DNA from: Pelecanus crispus
Taxonomy: Eukaryota; Chordata; Aves; Pelecaniformes; Pelecanidae
Assembly: GCF_030463565.1 (NCBI RefSeq)
Contig: NC_134646.1
Span: forward strand, 62,203,710 to 62,267,709
Direction of reading: 5' to 3'
Length of the DNA stretch: 64,000 nucleotides
Part shown: one piece after another, positions 8,148-20,536 of the stretch
Position numbering within the stretch: position 1 is the first letter of the stretch
Layout of the letters: the number at the start of each line of letters is the position of its first letter
Position numbers and translations under genes: made by a program
Notes under the pieces: model-generated
The model's input: only the letters and a program-made list of their open reading frames with translations
Databases searched by the model: none
What the model was told of the DNA's origin: nothing

Positions 8148-8719
8148 TGTCGTGGTTTAGCCCCAGCCAGCAACTCAGTACCACGCAGCCGCTCGCTCAC
8201 TCCCCCTACCCCGATGGGATGGGGGAGAGAATCGGAGGAGTAAGAGTGAGAAACACTCCTGGGTTGAGATAAGAACAGTTTAATAATTGAAGTAAAGTAA
8301 AATAGTAATGATAATAGTAACAGTATAATAATGATAATAATAATAATGATACACGAAGCAAGTGATGCACAATGCAATTGCTCACCACCCACCGACCGAT
8401 ACCCAGACAGTTCCCGAGCAGCGATCGCTGCTCCCCGGCCAACCCCCCCCAGTTTATATACTGAGCATGACGTCATATGGTATGGAATAGCCCTTTGGTC
8501 AGTTTGGATCAACTATTCTGGCTGTGCCCCCTCCCAGTTTCTTGTGCGCCTGGCAGAGCATGGGAAGCTGAAAAAAGTCCTTGACTGGCATAAGCAGTAC
8601 TCAGCAACAACTAAAAACATCAGCATGTTATCAACATTCTTCTCCTACTAAATCCAAAACACAGCACTATGCCTGCTGCTAGGAAGAAAATTCACTCTAT
8701 CCCAGCCGAAACCAGGACA
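8148..8719 (-). repeat. 5' LTR of the ERV
   Basis: This 572-bp LTR appears identical to 1820-2391 and is the promoter-bearing copy for the provirus. It is read from 8719 (TGTCCTGG) down to 8148 (ACGACA). Identity of the two LTRs indicates either very recent insertion or later gene conversion. Confidence 0.95.
8453..8475 (-). promoter_or_regulatory. LTR core promoter: CRE plus TATA box
   Basis: On the minus strand a perfect palindromic CRE/ATF site, TGACGTCA (8475-8468), lies 7 nt upstream of TATATAAA (8460-8453). This spacing is typical of a CREB/ATF-responsive core promoter. The same sites are at 2140-2147 and 2125-2132 in the other LTR. Transcription would run leftward into gag. Confidence 0.7.
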
Positions 8720-8723
8720 GGCT
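8720..8723. repeat. Right target-site duplication GGCT
   Basis: Matches GGCT at 1816-1819 and directly abuts the right LTR terminus. Confidence 0.75.
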
Positions 8724-9869
8724 GTAAATGATCAGTACCTATGAAATCAAGCTTAATTATGAATTCATAATTATATAGTCACCAACAACGAAGAATTGTT
8801 TTCATTGCAAGCTAACATAAAATGCTGTAGGTCACTTGATACCATTTTCTCACAACCATATTTCATTTGTTGGTTAGAGACATCAAATAGATGGGACAGG
8901 TCCAAGCTGCTATGCAGTCTGGATGATGTATTTGAATTATACGTAGGTTTCAGCAATACAAGAATCTACAAATGTAATTTTGTGGTAAGCAAGAATTATT
9001 TACTAGCAACAGACATTTAAAGAAACTTGCAATGTTTTCTGGGGTGTGTTTATGTAACAGGCAAAGAAACATACAGAAAAAGGCAGTAACAGCTAAAAGT
9101 TCAAATAACTAATGACTGAAATTTTGCTTGACCCTTTAGAAGTTGAGAAGCAAACTTACTCACTAAACTTAACTGCAGCATCAAGAATTGACTATGTAGG
9201 GTTCATGGGGAAAAAAAGGACTGTCCTCAAGAGTATCCCCATGAAAATGGGCAGCACTGCTTTCACAGGGGCTCACAACCATGTGCTCCTGGAGGCAACC
9301 TGGGAGGAAGGAGGGTCAGTGCCCGACAGGGCTCCTGTGCTGTTCGTTGTCTTCAGCGGGTGATATCTCAGCAATGATACCTCAATGACAGTATTTGCAA
9401 TAATTTCCATTTCACCCAGTAAGTTCAGGAAAAGAAGTCTCACCAGGACAGCAATGAAAACAAGTGGAGAAACAGCACTGACATTCTCTTACTATGCTAG
9501 TTCGCATCTTGCTGTGCTAGGGGAGGACAGGCCTGAAACTCTCATTAGCGGAGTTCAGTACTGGGCTAAATCTGAAGTATCACATACACCAAAATACTTT
9601 ATAGTTTAAGAAACATACTCCACAAATTGTTGGTACAGTGGATTTCCTACTAAACATTTCTTCTTATGGCCCCTTATAAATGTAATTAATGCAGCTTTAA
9701 ATAGCAATTAAAATGGGACTGTAATATAAAAGCACACTGAAAATTGCATCTAAATATTGCAAGAACTAATAAGGTAATGTCAGTGGAGTGCTCTGAAGAT
9801 GTAAAGCAGTGTATAAATGTTAAAATAACAACGAAAGATATGAAGTGTCTTTAATCAAACACATGAGCT

Positions 9870-9916
9870 GAAACCAGCTGCAATTATTAAATTGAAACCA
9901 GCTGCAATTTTAAATT
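9870..9916. repeat. Tandem duplication of a ~24-bp unit
   Basis: The unit GAAACCAGCTGCAATTATTA (first 20 bases) followed by AATT occurs at 9870-9893. It is repeated with a one-base deletion and one substitution at 9894-9916. Confidence 0.85.
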
Positions 9917-12900
9917 CAAAAGGAAAGTTCCTTTTGACTCATTATAGTTTGCTTAATCACACTGAAAGTGTACTGCACAGCTAACACAAAAAGGTGTGTG
10001 AATCATTAACCTATTTACCATTTCCGATGGTCTAGCATCTCCACATTTTTCCAAATTATTCCTAGTAAAAAGGGAACTCTGAGAAGAACATATACTTTCA
10101 TGTACAGGCAGTGAAAAATGTCATCTTCCTACCCAAAATTTTTGGAATATGTAAGGAAAAAAAAAAAAAAGATGAGCAAAAATGCATTATTATATATTTA
10201 CTGTATAGTATTGCATAGGCCAACTTCTCGGTGTGAATCCATATTGTTCCCCTAACCATAGTATAGCTGGATTCATCAGCTCTGGATCTTTTCCAATATA
10301 TGTATTTGCTTAGATTACTTCAGACTAAATTAATTAGTGATGTGCAGATGTGAGTTATGAAAAAAAGACATTAGTTTGAGTAATGGTAAAAGAAGATCTG
10401 ATTTTTAAAAAGTAACTGTTGTGTGTGAAATAGATAATAATAAATGGACGTGTTGTTAGAATATGCTATTCATGGAATGTTGTAGAGCTACTGGAACACA
10501 CTGTTATAAACACAGTTTTAGAAGAGATGACAAGAACTGATCTATATTCATGTTCCTTGCCATAAGCAAACTGTTTTGTTTTGGGGTTTTTTTTGCCAAA
10601 AAAATTCAATATCTAACTCCTGCTTCAGCTAATACATGCTATCTGTATAAATTGTTTATGCATATTTGAAAGAAGACATTAGTTAGTTTAGAAAATACAT
10701 TTGTCTAAAACATAACCAATAGGAGAAGAGAAGCTATTCTGAATTTTAATGGGTAGTTGAAATAATTTCAAGCCTTAGAGATAATAATTTATATTTGACT
10801 TTCTCTGGAAACATGAATGAAACATGCAAAAAAATAAGCTTTTGGAAAATGATGAAGTACTACATGGTATAAGGTTCTGTAATTATAGAGTCATCTGTGT
10901 AAGAATTTATTGTAATTAGATAAGCTACATTCTTACTGACACAGTTACTATACAAGCACTACTGTTGGGAGACATTTGAATTTTAAACACATGATTATAC
11001 ATCCAATCTCATGGCAGAAAATGAGGCAGTAATGGCCACTGAAATTACAGTTGACTCTTCCAGCATTTTTGCTCTTCAGCAGTAGTAAAAAGAACGTATA
11101 TTTAGGTTGTCCGAGGCCTTTAAATTCAGCTATTCATATAGCAAAAACATAGTTTCAGTTAAACAAAAATAGGTCCCACACCCTATTTTAATTTCAGTCC
11201 CAGTGTTGGGCTGTTCTTGACTAAAGAACAGGTTTTGTTCTTTGTGATATTTGCTACTAATTCACCAGTTTCTCCTTACCAGAAAAATGGTGATAAATTA
11301 TGTAAGTGAAATATTAATCTTTGATGCTGTTTAGTGGATAGTCTTATGATTTAAGGTTTGTGTTTATGTACCATACTGGCAGGTATTAGACAATGCAACT
11401 ATAAAGTCTTTGGGAACAATCAGACATTTTTTATCTGACACAAGCTCTTGCCCAAAGAGACCCAATTGTAGTAGTAGCTTTCAGGGCCCTGCATGCACCC
11501 ATAGGCCTTCATGGCCCAAACCAACCTCACCTTAAGTCCAGGTGATTAGCTGGGCCATGTTTGAAGCCTTCTGAACACTGCAGATTGTAACAGTAAATGT
11601 TGCCGAAATGAGTAAAATATAAATGGAAAACATGAAGGGTAAAGAAAGTAGAGAACATGAGCCATTCAGAAATAATATAAAGTGAGTGTATATTCTCTGA
11701 AAATATACCACTCCCTACATTAATATATAGCATAGAGTATACAGAAGAAAATAAGATACTATAATAGATGACATATGTGAAATTGGAAGTCTCTTCAATG
11801 CAATATGATAAGGAATCTAGTACAAAGGTTATTTAAATTGAATTTATATCACGCAGTTAATGCTGGAGTTTTACAATGACTTTAAGCTCGTACTTATGTG
11901 AAGTCAAATTCAGCCTGGATTAGCTATCTGAGATGGTTTACTATGCAGCACACCAGCTACAAAGAGGAGGTTGAGACAGTAGGAATAAGCAGACTTGATA
12001 AGGACAATATTACTCCATTCTCCAACAGAGTCAACTTTAACAGTGAAACTATAGTTTGATCTTCCAGCTTTTACTACAAAATCCTGAGCAGAAGAAAAAA
12101 AGGCACACACACAAAAAAAGAGACATAAAGAAAACCAGTTCTAGGATATTGTATCAGAAGAAACTCACAAATTCGGCCACTGTGCATCCCCAGCCTCACT
12201 GGAAATCCTTGCCTAAAATATATGCTTTAACTGAGAAAGAATCAGGCCCATAAGGGTAGGATAAAGACACAAGCTATCATGTTTACCATTACATATGGAC
12301 AGCAGCTAATTAGTCTTACAATAACCGACTAGCAGGAAAAGAGACATGGGAGTCCCGCAACCCAGTTGTCAAAATAGGGCCCTATGCCTGGGTAGGTAAT
12401 ATAATATAGAGGGAAGAAAATGAAAATAATTAAGGGACAATGTGTAAGAAATAAAAGTGCAGGAAAAATTGTGATAGATGTAGAATTGTTACTAGATTGT
12501 ATCTTTTCAGGTTGTGTGTTGGTTTTTATTTATTTATTTTGTGTGAAAGAACTAATAACACAAGAGCTGTGCACTCACCTTCAGAGCTTAGTTCTCCATT
12601 GAATTTCACCTTTTTGAAGAGACATCCTATTCATCAGCAAGAAAAGTGAAAAATTGGCTCTGTGCTTGATTTTGTTTTAAAAAAATCCTATTCCTGGGTT
12701 ACCTTCACTTTTAACTATATTCTGCAACTATTCAAAAAGTCCTTAGAAAATATTCCATTCCATATTAAATAGTGGCCTTGGATGTAGGAGGAACAAAGTA
12801 ACACATTTAGAAAAATAGGGTTCAAAGTATACATTTAAATTAAGTTATCATTTAGCAGAGGTACATGTTCTTTTCAGAATACCTTAACACTGTTACATAT

Positions 12901-15281
12901 CTGTTAATGACGTGGACTTTGCTCTGCTAGGAAGAGAGATTAGAGTGTATGATGCAGACCCAGTAAGTTCTACCTTTATACTAGGTGCATAATGCTAAGT
13001 TCAGTACGTGACAATAAATACATTTGGTGCATTTATTGATCTATTCATATTTGAAAATATGGGTGATGGTTTTTCTTCCTGTCCCTGGTATTGTAAGACC
13101 CAAGTGAGAAAACAATAATAGTATAAGAAAAACAAAGAAAGTGCTATAGATGTACTGTGCCATAGAAATTGTATTATATGCTCATGTGGATGGTTCTTTT
13201 AGCACTATACCATAGTGACCAGTGCTGGATGTTTTGAAGAAAGTAATAATCCCCTTGAAATACATAATTATGAAATAACATGGTTAGAAAAGCTGTATCT
13301 CTCCAAGCGCAGTCATGGTACTTGACATTAAGCCATCTTCACTATGAATTAGTGTGCATGAGCCTCACGTTAAGAAAAGCAAAGCTCCAGAGCACAGGAG
13401 AGAAGAAAGTCTGAGCCTGTGCTAAACCCCAGCATGGGGCCACCTCTGTACCTCTATTCACTTAAATGCAGCATGGTGTTATTGGCCTGAATTTGCCATT
13501 ATATTTAAATTAGCTTCTGTGGAGGTTTCAGGTAACCGATGTTGAGCAAACAAGCCATGCTCAGCTGTGCTGTGGTAGAGCTAACACAAAGAACAGGGCA
13601 TCAGGGTGCTAACCATGTTTTTCTCATTTCTGAGCCTGATCTATGCCAAACTGCATAGGCACAGCCTTTGGTTAGCTTTGTGATTGGGGGAGGGAGGCAG
13701 GGAGCAGCTTATATTCTTTATGTGTTCACTTTTAGCTTGATTGTTGATAACTGTTTGTAAGTAGTTTGAATAATATTCCATGGGAACAAATAATCATCTA
13801 TGTACCTATCAAAGACAAAGAGATTGCAGACTGGGACTTTACAAGTCCTCACCTTTGGCGGGCAAGGTCCTCATCTTTGGAATGGCAAGAGGAACTTCTA
13901 GCCTATCTAATCTGTCCTTTACTGCTTGAGCATAGACCTACAAAATATAGCAAGAATGTAGGGGAAGATAAAAATAGCAATATACACTCTCAAATGCATA
14001 TACTATATGATCCTATTTACATTCTTCTGCAGGAGATAATCTTGACTTAGCTGAAAACCTACTCTGCCTGAAATCCACCTTGAACTGTAATAGGCATTTG
14101 CTATATCTCCCTTTTGTGAAAGAAATACAAACTATTTTCAATGATGCTTCTCTTAAAATGGACAGTTCCTTGCAGGCGCAAGAGAAGTGAGCTTTGATGA
14201 CAGATAGAAAGAAAAAGTCACCTTTCTATAGCCACTGAAATACCCTAATCAGTTTTCATCACATTTTTTCATGCTCATTTAGACCCTCAGTGCAGTGTAC
14301 AAATGGCAATGAATCGTTTTAGTGTATTAATTTAAAGTAGAATTTCCTTTGGGTTTAAATTCACTTCCTTTTAATTTTGTTGTATATGCAAGAACTGTGA
14401 AGGCCTCCAGGATTCTGAGCATTCATAAACAAGCAATAAGTTTTGCACTGCAGTAGCTGAACAGAGTATGTAATTTTAATTACATACCAGTGATTTAGTC
14501 AAGAAGCAAAAAGATTTAGTCAAGGGTTTGGTCTTGCATAGGTTTTTTGTGCATACAAAATTGAATTATCTTGAATCAAGCCATTGTGTGATACGTTGGT
14601 TTTCCAATTATCTTGTAAGAAAAGGACAATATTACCAGAGTGTCTCTGAAAGGTCAGAAGCTTGATTAACTGTTTACCTGGAGAAGATCATAATTTCCAC
14701 AGCCGCTCTGCTGTTTTGTCTCATTTTATAAGACTAAGTAATAACCTAATTATAACCTTTGGGAAAAACTAATTCTTGAAAGAAAAATGTTTTTTGATGT
14801 GATCAGTAATAGTATTTTGTATTTATTAAACATGATTGATGTTGTTTTACTCTTAGTGTTTAATTATATAAGAAAAACCCTAGGCTTTTCTACCCAATAT
14901 TGAAGTGACACTTACTTAATTGCAATCTTAATTAAATTTTAGAAAGGGAGAGGCTGTAGACACATGATATGAAAGTGTTGTTTTCACTTCATGGTATTTC
15001 TTTTCCTAATGACAAAGTCTTACTCTGAGTTATACTGCTGTCCTCAATAATTGAGTTACACCTTCATTGCTCTTAAGAGATACCCTTGATACAAAACAGT
15101 CCCTGAAGGAAGTATGAAATTTTCTGTGTAGAAGGTGAAAAAGATATGTCTATATCTGGACATAGAATGGTGTGGTGTGACCAATTTCAGTAGAGCTTGT
15201 AACATCAGCCTACAATCTAATTCAAAATTGTAGGCAGAATACTTATGCCATCCTTTGTTTACCTAAAATAACTAAGGTTAC

Positions 15282-15317
15282 TGGTACTTCCAGTACCACC
15301 TGGTACTCCCCAGGTGG
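15282..15317. other. Two overlapping perfect hairpins
   Basis: TGGTACT/AGTACCA (15282-15288 with 15292-15298, 3-nt loop) is followed by CCACCTGG/CCAGGTGG (15296-15303 with 15310-15317, 6-nt loop). The arms share CCA at 15296-15298, so the two stems exclude each other. Confidence 0.75.
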
Positions 15318-17310
15318 CTTGGCTACTTTTAACTTTTCTTTTAGCATTTTACGTTTGAGGCTATTTCTCAATTTGTCATTTAGAAAAGAGACTGAAAACT
15401 AAGGAAACACTATGTGAAATGGGATGTATGTAGTAAAACTTCAAAGACTTGAGACTTCTCAGCTTCTGACTTAACCTAGTAACTTCACAAGAAATTATTC
15501 ACGGACAGTTGGGGTTATCTTCGTTATGAGTTTTCCATTAAAGCATTATTTGTATATACAGTAAGCCTCCAGTTTAGTCCCTTTAATAGCATCAGAATCC
15601 TGGGGAGTGAGCCAACTATCATGAGTTGGTTTCTTTGCTCTGGCAGAAAGCAATGAGGAAAAGAGAAAACAGAACAGAGACAATGTGTTTCACCAGACCT
15701 AAAGAATAATGTGAAATTATGTTGAAATAGATACAATTTTAACTGTGATTGCACTTTGGAAATCTTTTTCTCTAAAAATACTTCTATGATGTCTATTATG
15801 TTTCACTACTTTCCATGCTAAATTTGCTTAAGCAACAAGTAAAATGAAAGAGGGAAGGAGCTATCTGAGACAATGACTTTTAAAACTAATAACATCTTTA
15901 AATGTGTCATATGTGGTTTCTGTAGAATGTTTGCAAGCCAATGCTGTGTAGATAAAACCTCGATGATATGTGATTCATTATAATTCAATGAACTGCTCAA
16001 AAGATGAATATGGGAAAAAATTAGCACTTTGATGTGCAGGAAAGTTCCTCAGAGGGATTTATTTTCAAGTGAGTTTAAGAATGCTCCATTACACTTCTCA
16101 AAGATGACAGGAAGTTATGCCAACTTAACTAGGTCCCCTAAATGAGAGCAATAGCAAAGAAATAAAAAGGAAATTACCACATGCTTTGAAGCTGCATTTG
16201 TATTCAAAAGCAACTTGAAAACCTTTAAATAAAAATGAGAGAGAGAAGTGCTGGCATAAGGTCCCACACTGAACACAGGTACTCTGAAAAGAAAATATTG
16301 AAGCCACTCCTCTAGCTTTTCTAGTGACAGATTTCTTGGAGAAACCCTAAGCAGCAGCTGGAATGCGAGATTGATGCCAGGTATTTTTTAAATCTGCGTT
16401 TTTTTTCTTGGTTAGATGCCTTTCATTTGAAGCAAGAGCTTAACCCCCCTGCCTTGCTAGAATAAATTCGCTGTTTTCATTTTTAGCCTTGTGGAACTCA
16501 GGTGAATCTTATACATAGGACATGCTTTTACTTCCCCTAAGCAATGAATTCAAATAAAGCAGTACTGCAGACAAATTCTCAGATTGTCTGCAGACTGAAA
16601 CACATATCAATGTATATGAAAGTAGGGGATCACCAGCCCATAGGGCTGTATCAACAGTTTTGGGTGCTGGCTCGAGACAGGACATGGAGCGAGTTAGTCC
16701 AGGGAAGCACTGTGTTGTGTGCTTTGCCAAAAGGCAGTAGATAGACCCTCCTTAACTTCCAGAAACCTCATATTGTCCCAGGGATGTATTTTGAATTGCC
16801 ATCTTTGCAGACTCCCACTGAGAGTGAGGTCAAGTTTAATGTTTCTGACTCACCCATCACCACTGTATGAGAGGTGCTTTTAGAGCAAACGTTACTATTG
16901 GTTTATAAGTGTTTTTATCCTCAGAAAGAGTATTTCAGTTAATCTAAAGAACTTCTTGCCTTTAGAGGATTTTGCATGTGCAGTTGAGTGCGATATACAT
17001 ACATAAAATACATAAGCCAGAAAATTCACTCTGACTTAACTGTCACCAGAATTGGTAAGGGAAACAAAAAAAAATCGGTGTATTATAGAAGTAATCAGTA
17101 AACAGCGTATCACCCTGTTACACCAGCTTTATGTAATTTGTTTCAAGAGTCATATATCAATATCAAAGTAGCTTAAAGGATCTACCTCATGAGTCCATCA
17201 GTAGTTTTAAGAAAACAGAGACTGCGTTAAGGTCAAACATATAGCCATTAAAGGAAATAAGATGGCAAACCCCACAATCGTTGTGCTGTCATACCGGTAA
17301 AGAAGAACAT

Positions 17311-17361
17311 TAACTATTTTATAAAGTGATAGTCTTTAACTATTTTATAAAGTGATAGTCT
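17311..17361. repeat. Tandem duplication of a 26-bp unit
   Basis: TAACTATTTTATAAAGTGAT followed by AGTCTT occurs twice head to tail (17311-17336 and 17337-17361, the last base differing). The match is otherwise perfect, which suggests a recent local duplication. Confidence 0.9.
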
Positions 17362-20300
17362 AAAAATACAAATCCATCATATGGTACGGGGAACTATGTT
17401 ATGATGCTTCTTGAAAATCAGATTGACTATTATACCATTGCATTACAATACGGGGTATGGTTTAAACTGGTGTACAGGTCTGAGTAAAAATGTAGGTTTG
17501 TGTCCAGTGAGACATACAAAAGTAACTGAGTTACAATGCACTGAATAACTGGCTGAGAGGAATCCCAAGGTCACATACAGTTGATTGCAAATGCAAAAAC
17601 TGAAACTAGATATCTCAACTCTTGTGCTTATTCTTAACTACAGTCCTATCATTTTTATGAAGCTTTGCAGCATTTTTGTCTTACCCCGAGTGAAATATGT
17701 TACTTCATGCTAGAACTCTGCTTGTGAAAATTGTAATGCATGAGTTAATTTCCAAGGTTACTTTTCCTGATGTTTTATTAGCAATGATATCGATGCTATA
17801 CTACAACAATAGTAGTGAAGCTCAAATCATAAAAAGGCCTAGATATTCACCCGCTGGTTGTTTGAGACGTAGCTAGTATTTCATTTCTTATAATGCTTCA
17901 TAAGCTCCAAAAACTGAATACATGTAACCTTCTCAACACCTTGAGGAGACTGGTAGATTATTTTTATTACCTCTGCTTTAAAGAGGAAAAAATGAGACTG
18001 AAAAGATTGCAGAAGACCAAGTTTAGAACTTAGACCTTGCTACCTAGCTCGAACTGTGTTCAATGGGAATATGTGCTATTTTTACAGCAGAGAGAGAAAT
18101 AATCTCATGAAAAGTCAGAAATAAACTGTGTATTTTTGGGTAGCTGACAAAATTTGTGTACAATATCAGAGCTACTTGTAGGCCATCCATAAAGGAAGGA
18201 GCAGCAGTTGTTTCCCCCAGTTTATCTTATCAATTTGCTGTTTGTACAGCTCATTTCAGAGTTCTTAAATACAATACATATGGAGCAAGTAGAACTGATC
18301 CATAGTTTTAAAGATACACACATCCAAAAATTACAATATTTGAAAACTGGAAAATGGCTAACTAGTTTGAATCAGTTACATTACTAGCTTAATGAACAAC
18401 AAAAAACATGGCAAACATCTACTTTGACTTATGACAAACCACACAGAAAGAGTGCGGAAATCTGGGGTAGATTCATATTCTAAGGTCAGCTCCTGTACAG
18501 TTTAGATGATATTATTCCATCTTCAGTTAAACAGAGACTTACATGGTTATTCTTATGGTCTGATAATATTAAAAATAATCAGGCCAATATCAATTACTGG
18601 AAAATAAGGTTATTTTAAAGGTTTTTGTAGCCATAAATCTGAGCTGGAAGGCAATCTTAGCATGTTCACTATGAATGACCTTCTTGTATGGTCAAATGTA
18701 TTTTAGGATACAAAAGACCCTAATGTCTTTCAGAGGACATAGAAAAAGTCTTGCAACTTCTTTTTATAATTAATTTCTACACTGAAATTTTATCTTCACC
18801 TACTAAAAAATCATTACCTACCTAACATTTTTCATGATAGCAACACAGAAACTCAAGGGAAGAGGAAATTATCAGGTAATAAAATCCCTGCAGTTTTCAA
18901 GCCTGTCAGCAGATTTTCAAAACTCAAGAATATCAACAGCCATGGAATAGTACTGTGCCTTATGTCATATCTGAATTACATCAGAATTAGTAAAATGCAA
19001 TTTCCTTTTAGATTTTTCTAAGGTTTCTTTTTTTACCATAGTGGTAGAAAGCTGCCATTCCATGCTCTGACAGAGAACTATATACTGTAGATAAACCAGA
19101 GACTTGAGAACTTTCTTAGAATCTGATGAATTATGCTACTTTGTTTGTAACAAAGGGTAAAACAGCATATAGGTTTCCCTGATACTGACAATGGCATTTA
19201 GACATACACAAAAAGACAAGAAAACCCCCTAAACCCCCAAAAGTACAACATGGCTTAAAATGAACTTGTATATGTATTTTTTTTCCCGACATAATGCAAG
19301 CAGAAACATGTAAACACAACTGAGGAGGTGTTTCAGATATTTAACGCTTATTTCTGCCTTTCCTCACCCTCAAAAAAAAAACCAACCTGAAAAAAAAATC
19401 TCAGATCTTGTGGTCTCATACCGCGGTCAAGAGAAGTAGATAAGTATAATTCTGATTGAGACACAGTGTGTCAGGATGCAGTGTCATGTCATGCTCTGAG
19501 GGGAGATGCTATTACTGCACAAGTACAAATGTGCTGAAGGCAATCTCTTTTAGCGAGTTCCACGTGAGAATCTGACATCTATTTCAAAGACAAACACTGA
19601 AGGGACCATTATCTGTGGTCTCTGCTGCTAGCCCGCTTACATGGACAAATCACATGGGTCTCCTGGAAGAGAAAGAAAGATGGAAGGACTTGGGAGTTTC
19701 TTGACAGAGAGGAGAGAAAAGCTCAAGGGCATTAATCAATGACCATACCTTAAGACTTGCAGGAAAAAGAAATTTAGCCCAGCATAAACTGCTAATTAAT
19801 TGGGTTTTTGCATGGCAAGGCAAGCCTTACAAAGGGGGCCGGTCTTTTGTTGTTTACAAGACCTGAATCTTTCAAATATTTTAAGTTACTGTGGTTAAAA
19901 TTCCTTTTGTAAGTCAGCATTCGTTGGCATTCTTACTGTTCTGAAAGGAAGTTAAGCTTAGCTGGAAATCTTAGGCAAATTTGTGATTGGATGACTCTCT
20001 GAGTCATTAGGTTACAACCCAGAACGGCTATGACCAAACAGGGCGTTAGTATACTTACCTGAATCACACCTGTGCACTAACTTGATTTGGAAACATATGG
20101 GTCCCTTTGCAACTAATTGGGACTGACACTGAGACAGACTCTGCGAAAGCATCAATAAAAAGTCAAGCAAGAACATAATGAATTTTTTTAGGTTATCTAA
20201 AAGGGCAAAAGCCAAAGTTTGCACTGGAGTGGGACTTTCTTGCCACAAAATTCACTTGCCTAATGCAGGTTCAGGAGGTAAAATTAACAGCATTTTTTTG

Positions 20301-20498
20301 GTACACTGGTATTTAGGCATCTAATTCAGACTTGCAGCAGGATTTTCAGAAGTGCTTTGGCGCTGGCGGAATCAGTTCTGTAATGCTGAACTTCAGACTT
20401 CTAATTGTTTTGACTGGGAGCTGGAGTGAAAAAGTTGTTTACATTCAAAATTGTGATCCTGAAACCACATTTTGCTACCATGGCACCAACAGTTTTTA

Positions 20499-20536
20499 AC
20501 AGCCTTACCATTAGTAAGGCTATTCAGTAAGGCTGT
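20499..20536. other. Inverted repeat with two alternative partners
   Basis: ACAGCCTTAC (499-508 of this kilobase, i.e. 20499-20508) can pair over 8 bp with GTAAGGCT at 20514-20521 (5-nt loop), or over 10 bp with GTAAGGCTGT at 20527-20536. The right arm is duplicated. Confidence 0.75.

Larger units (their letters stand above)
1820..8719 (-). mobile_element. Full-length env-less endogenous retrovirus
   Basis: A 6.9-kb provirus lies in minus orientation: LTR 8148-8719, primer binding site 8122-8139, gag 6045-8027, pol 2859-6044, polypurine tract 2395-2408, LTR 1820-2391. The LTRs begin TG and end CA, are both 572 bp, and I find no difference between them. Gag and pol are open throughout, and no env ORF lies between pol and the 3' LTR. 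The 4-bp target duplication and the in-frame gag-TAG-pol layout resemble class I (gamma-type) elements. The primer site is the lysine-1,2 type common in class II. The pol and the knuckle-less gag read to me more like ERVL-type avian elements. Class is therefore left open. It lies about 13 kb upstream of the ARAP2 CpG island, in opposite orientation. Confidence 0.95.

Noticed and set aside
9861..9916. Possible CRISPR-like or satellite repeat
   Set aside because: Only two adjacent copies of a 24-bp unit, without spacers. It is a simple tandem duplication.
13766..14050. A 94-codon frame in the intergenic region
   Set aside because: It lacks an ATG start, recognisable family features and splice signals.
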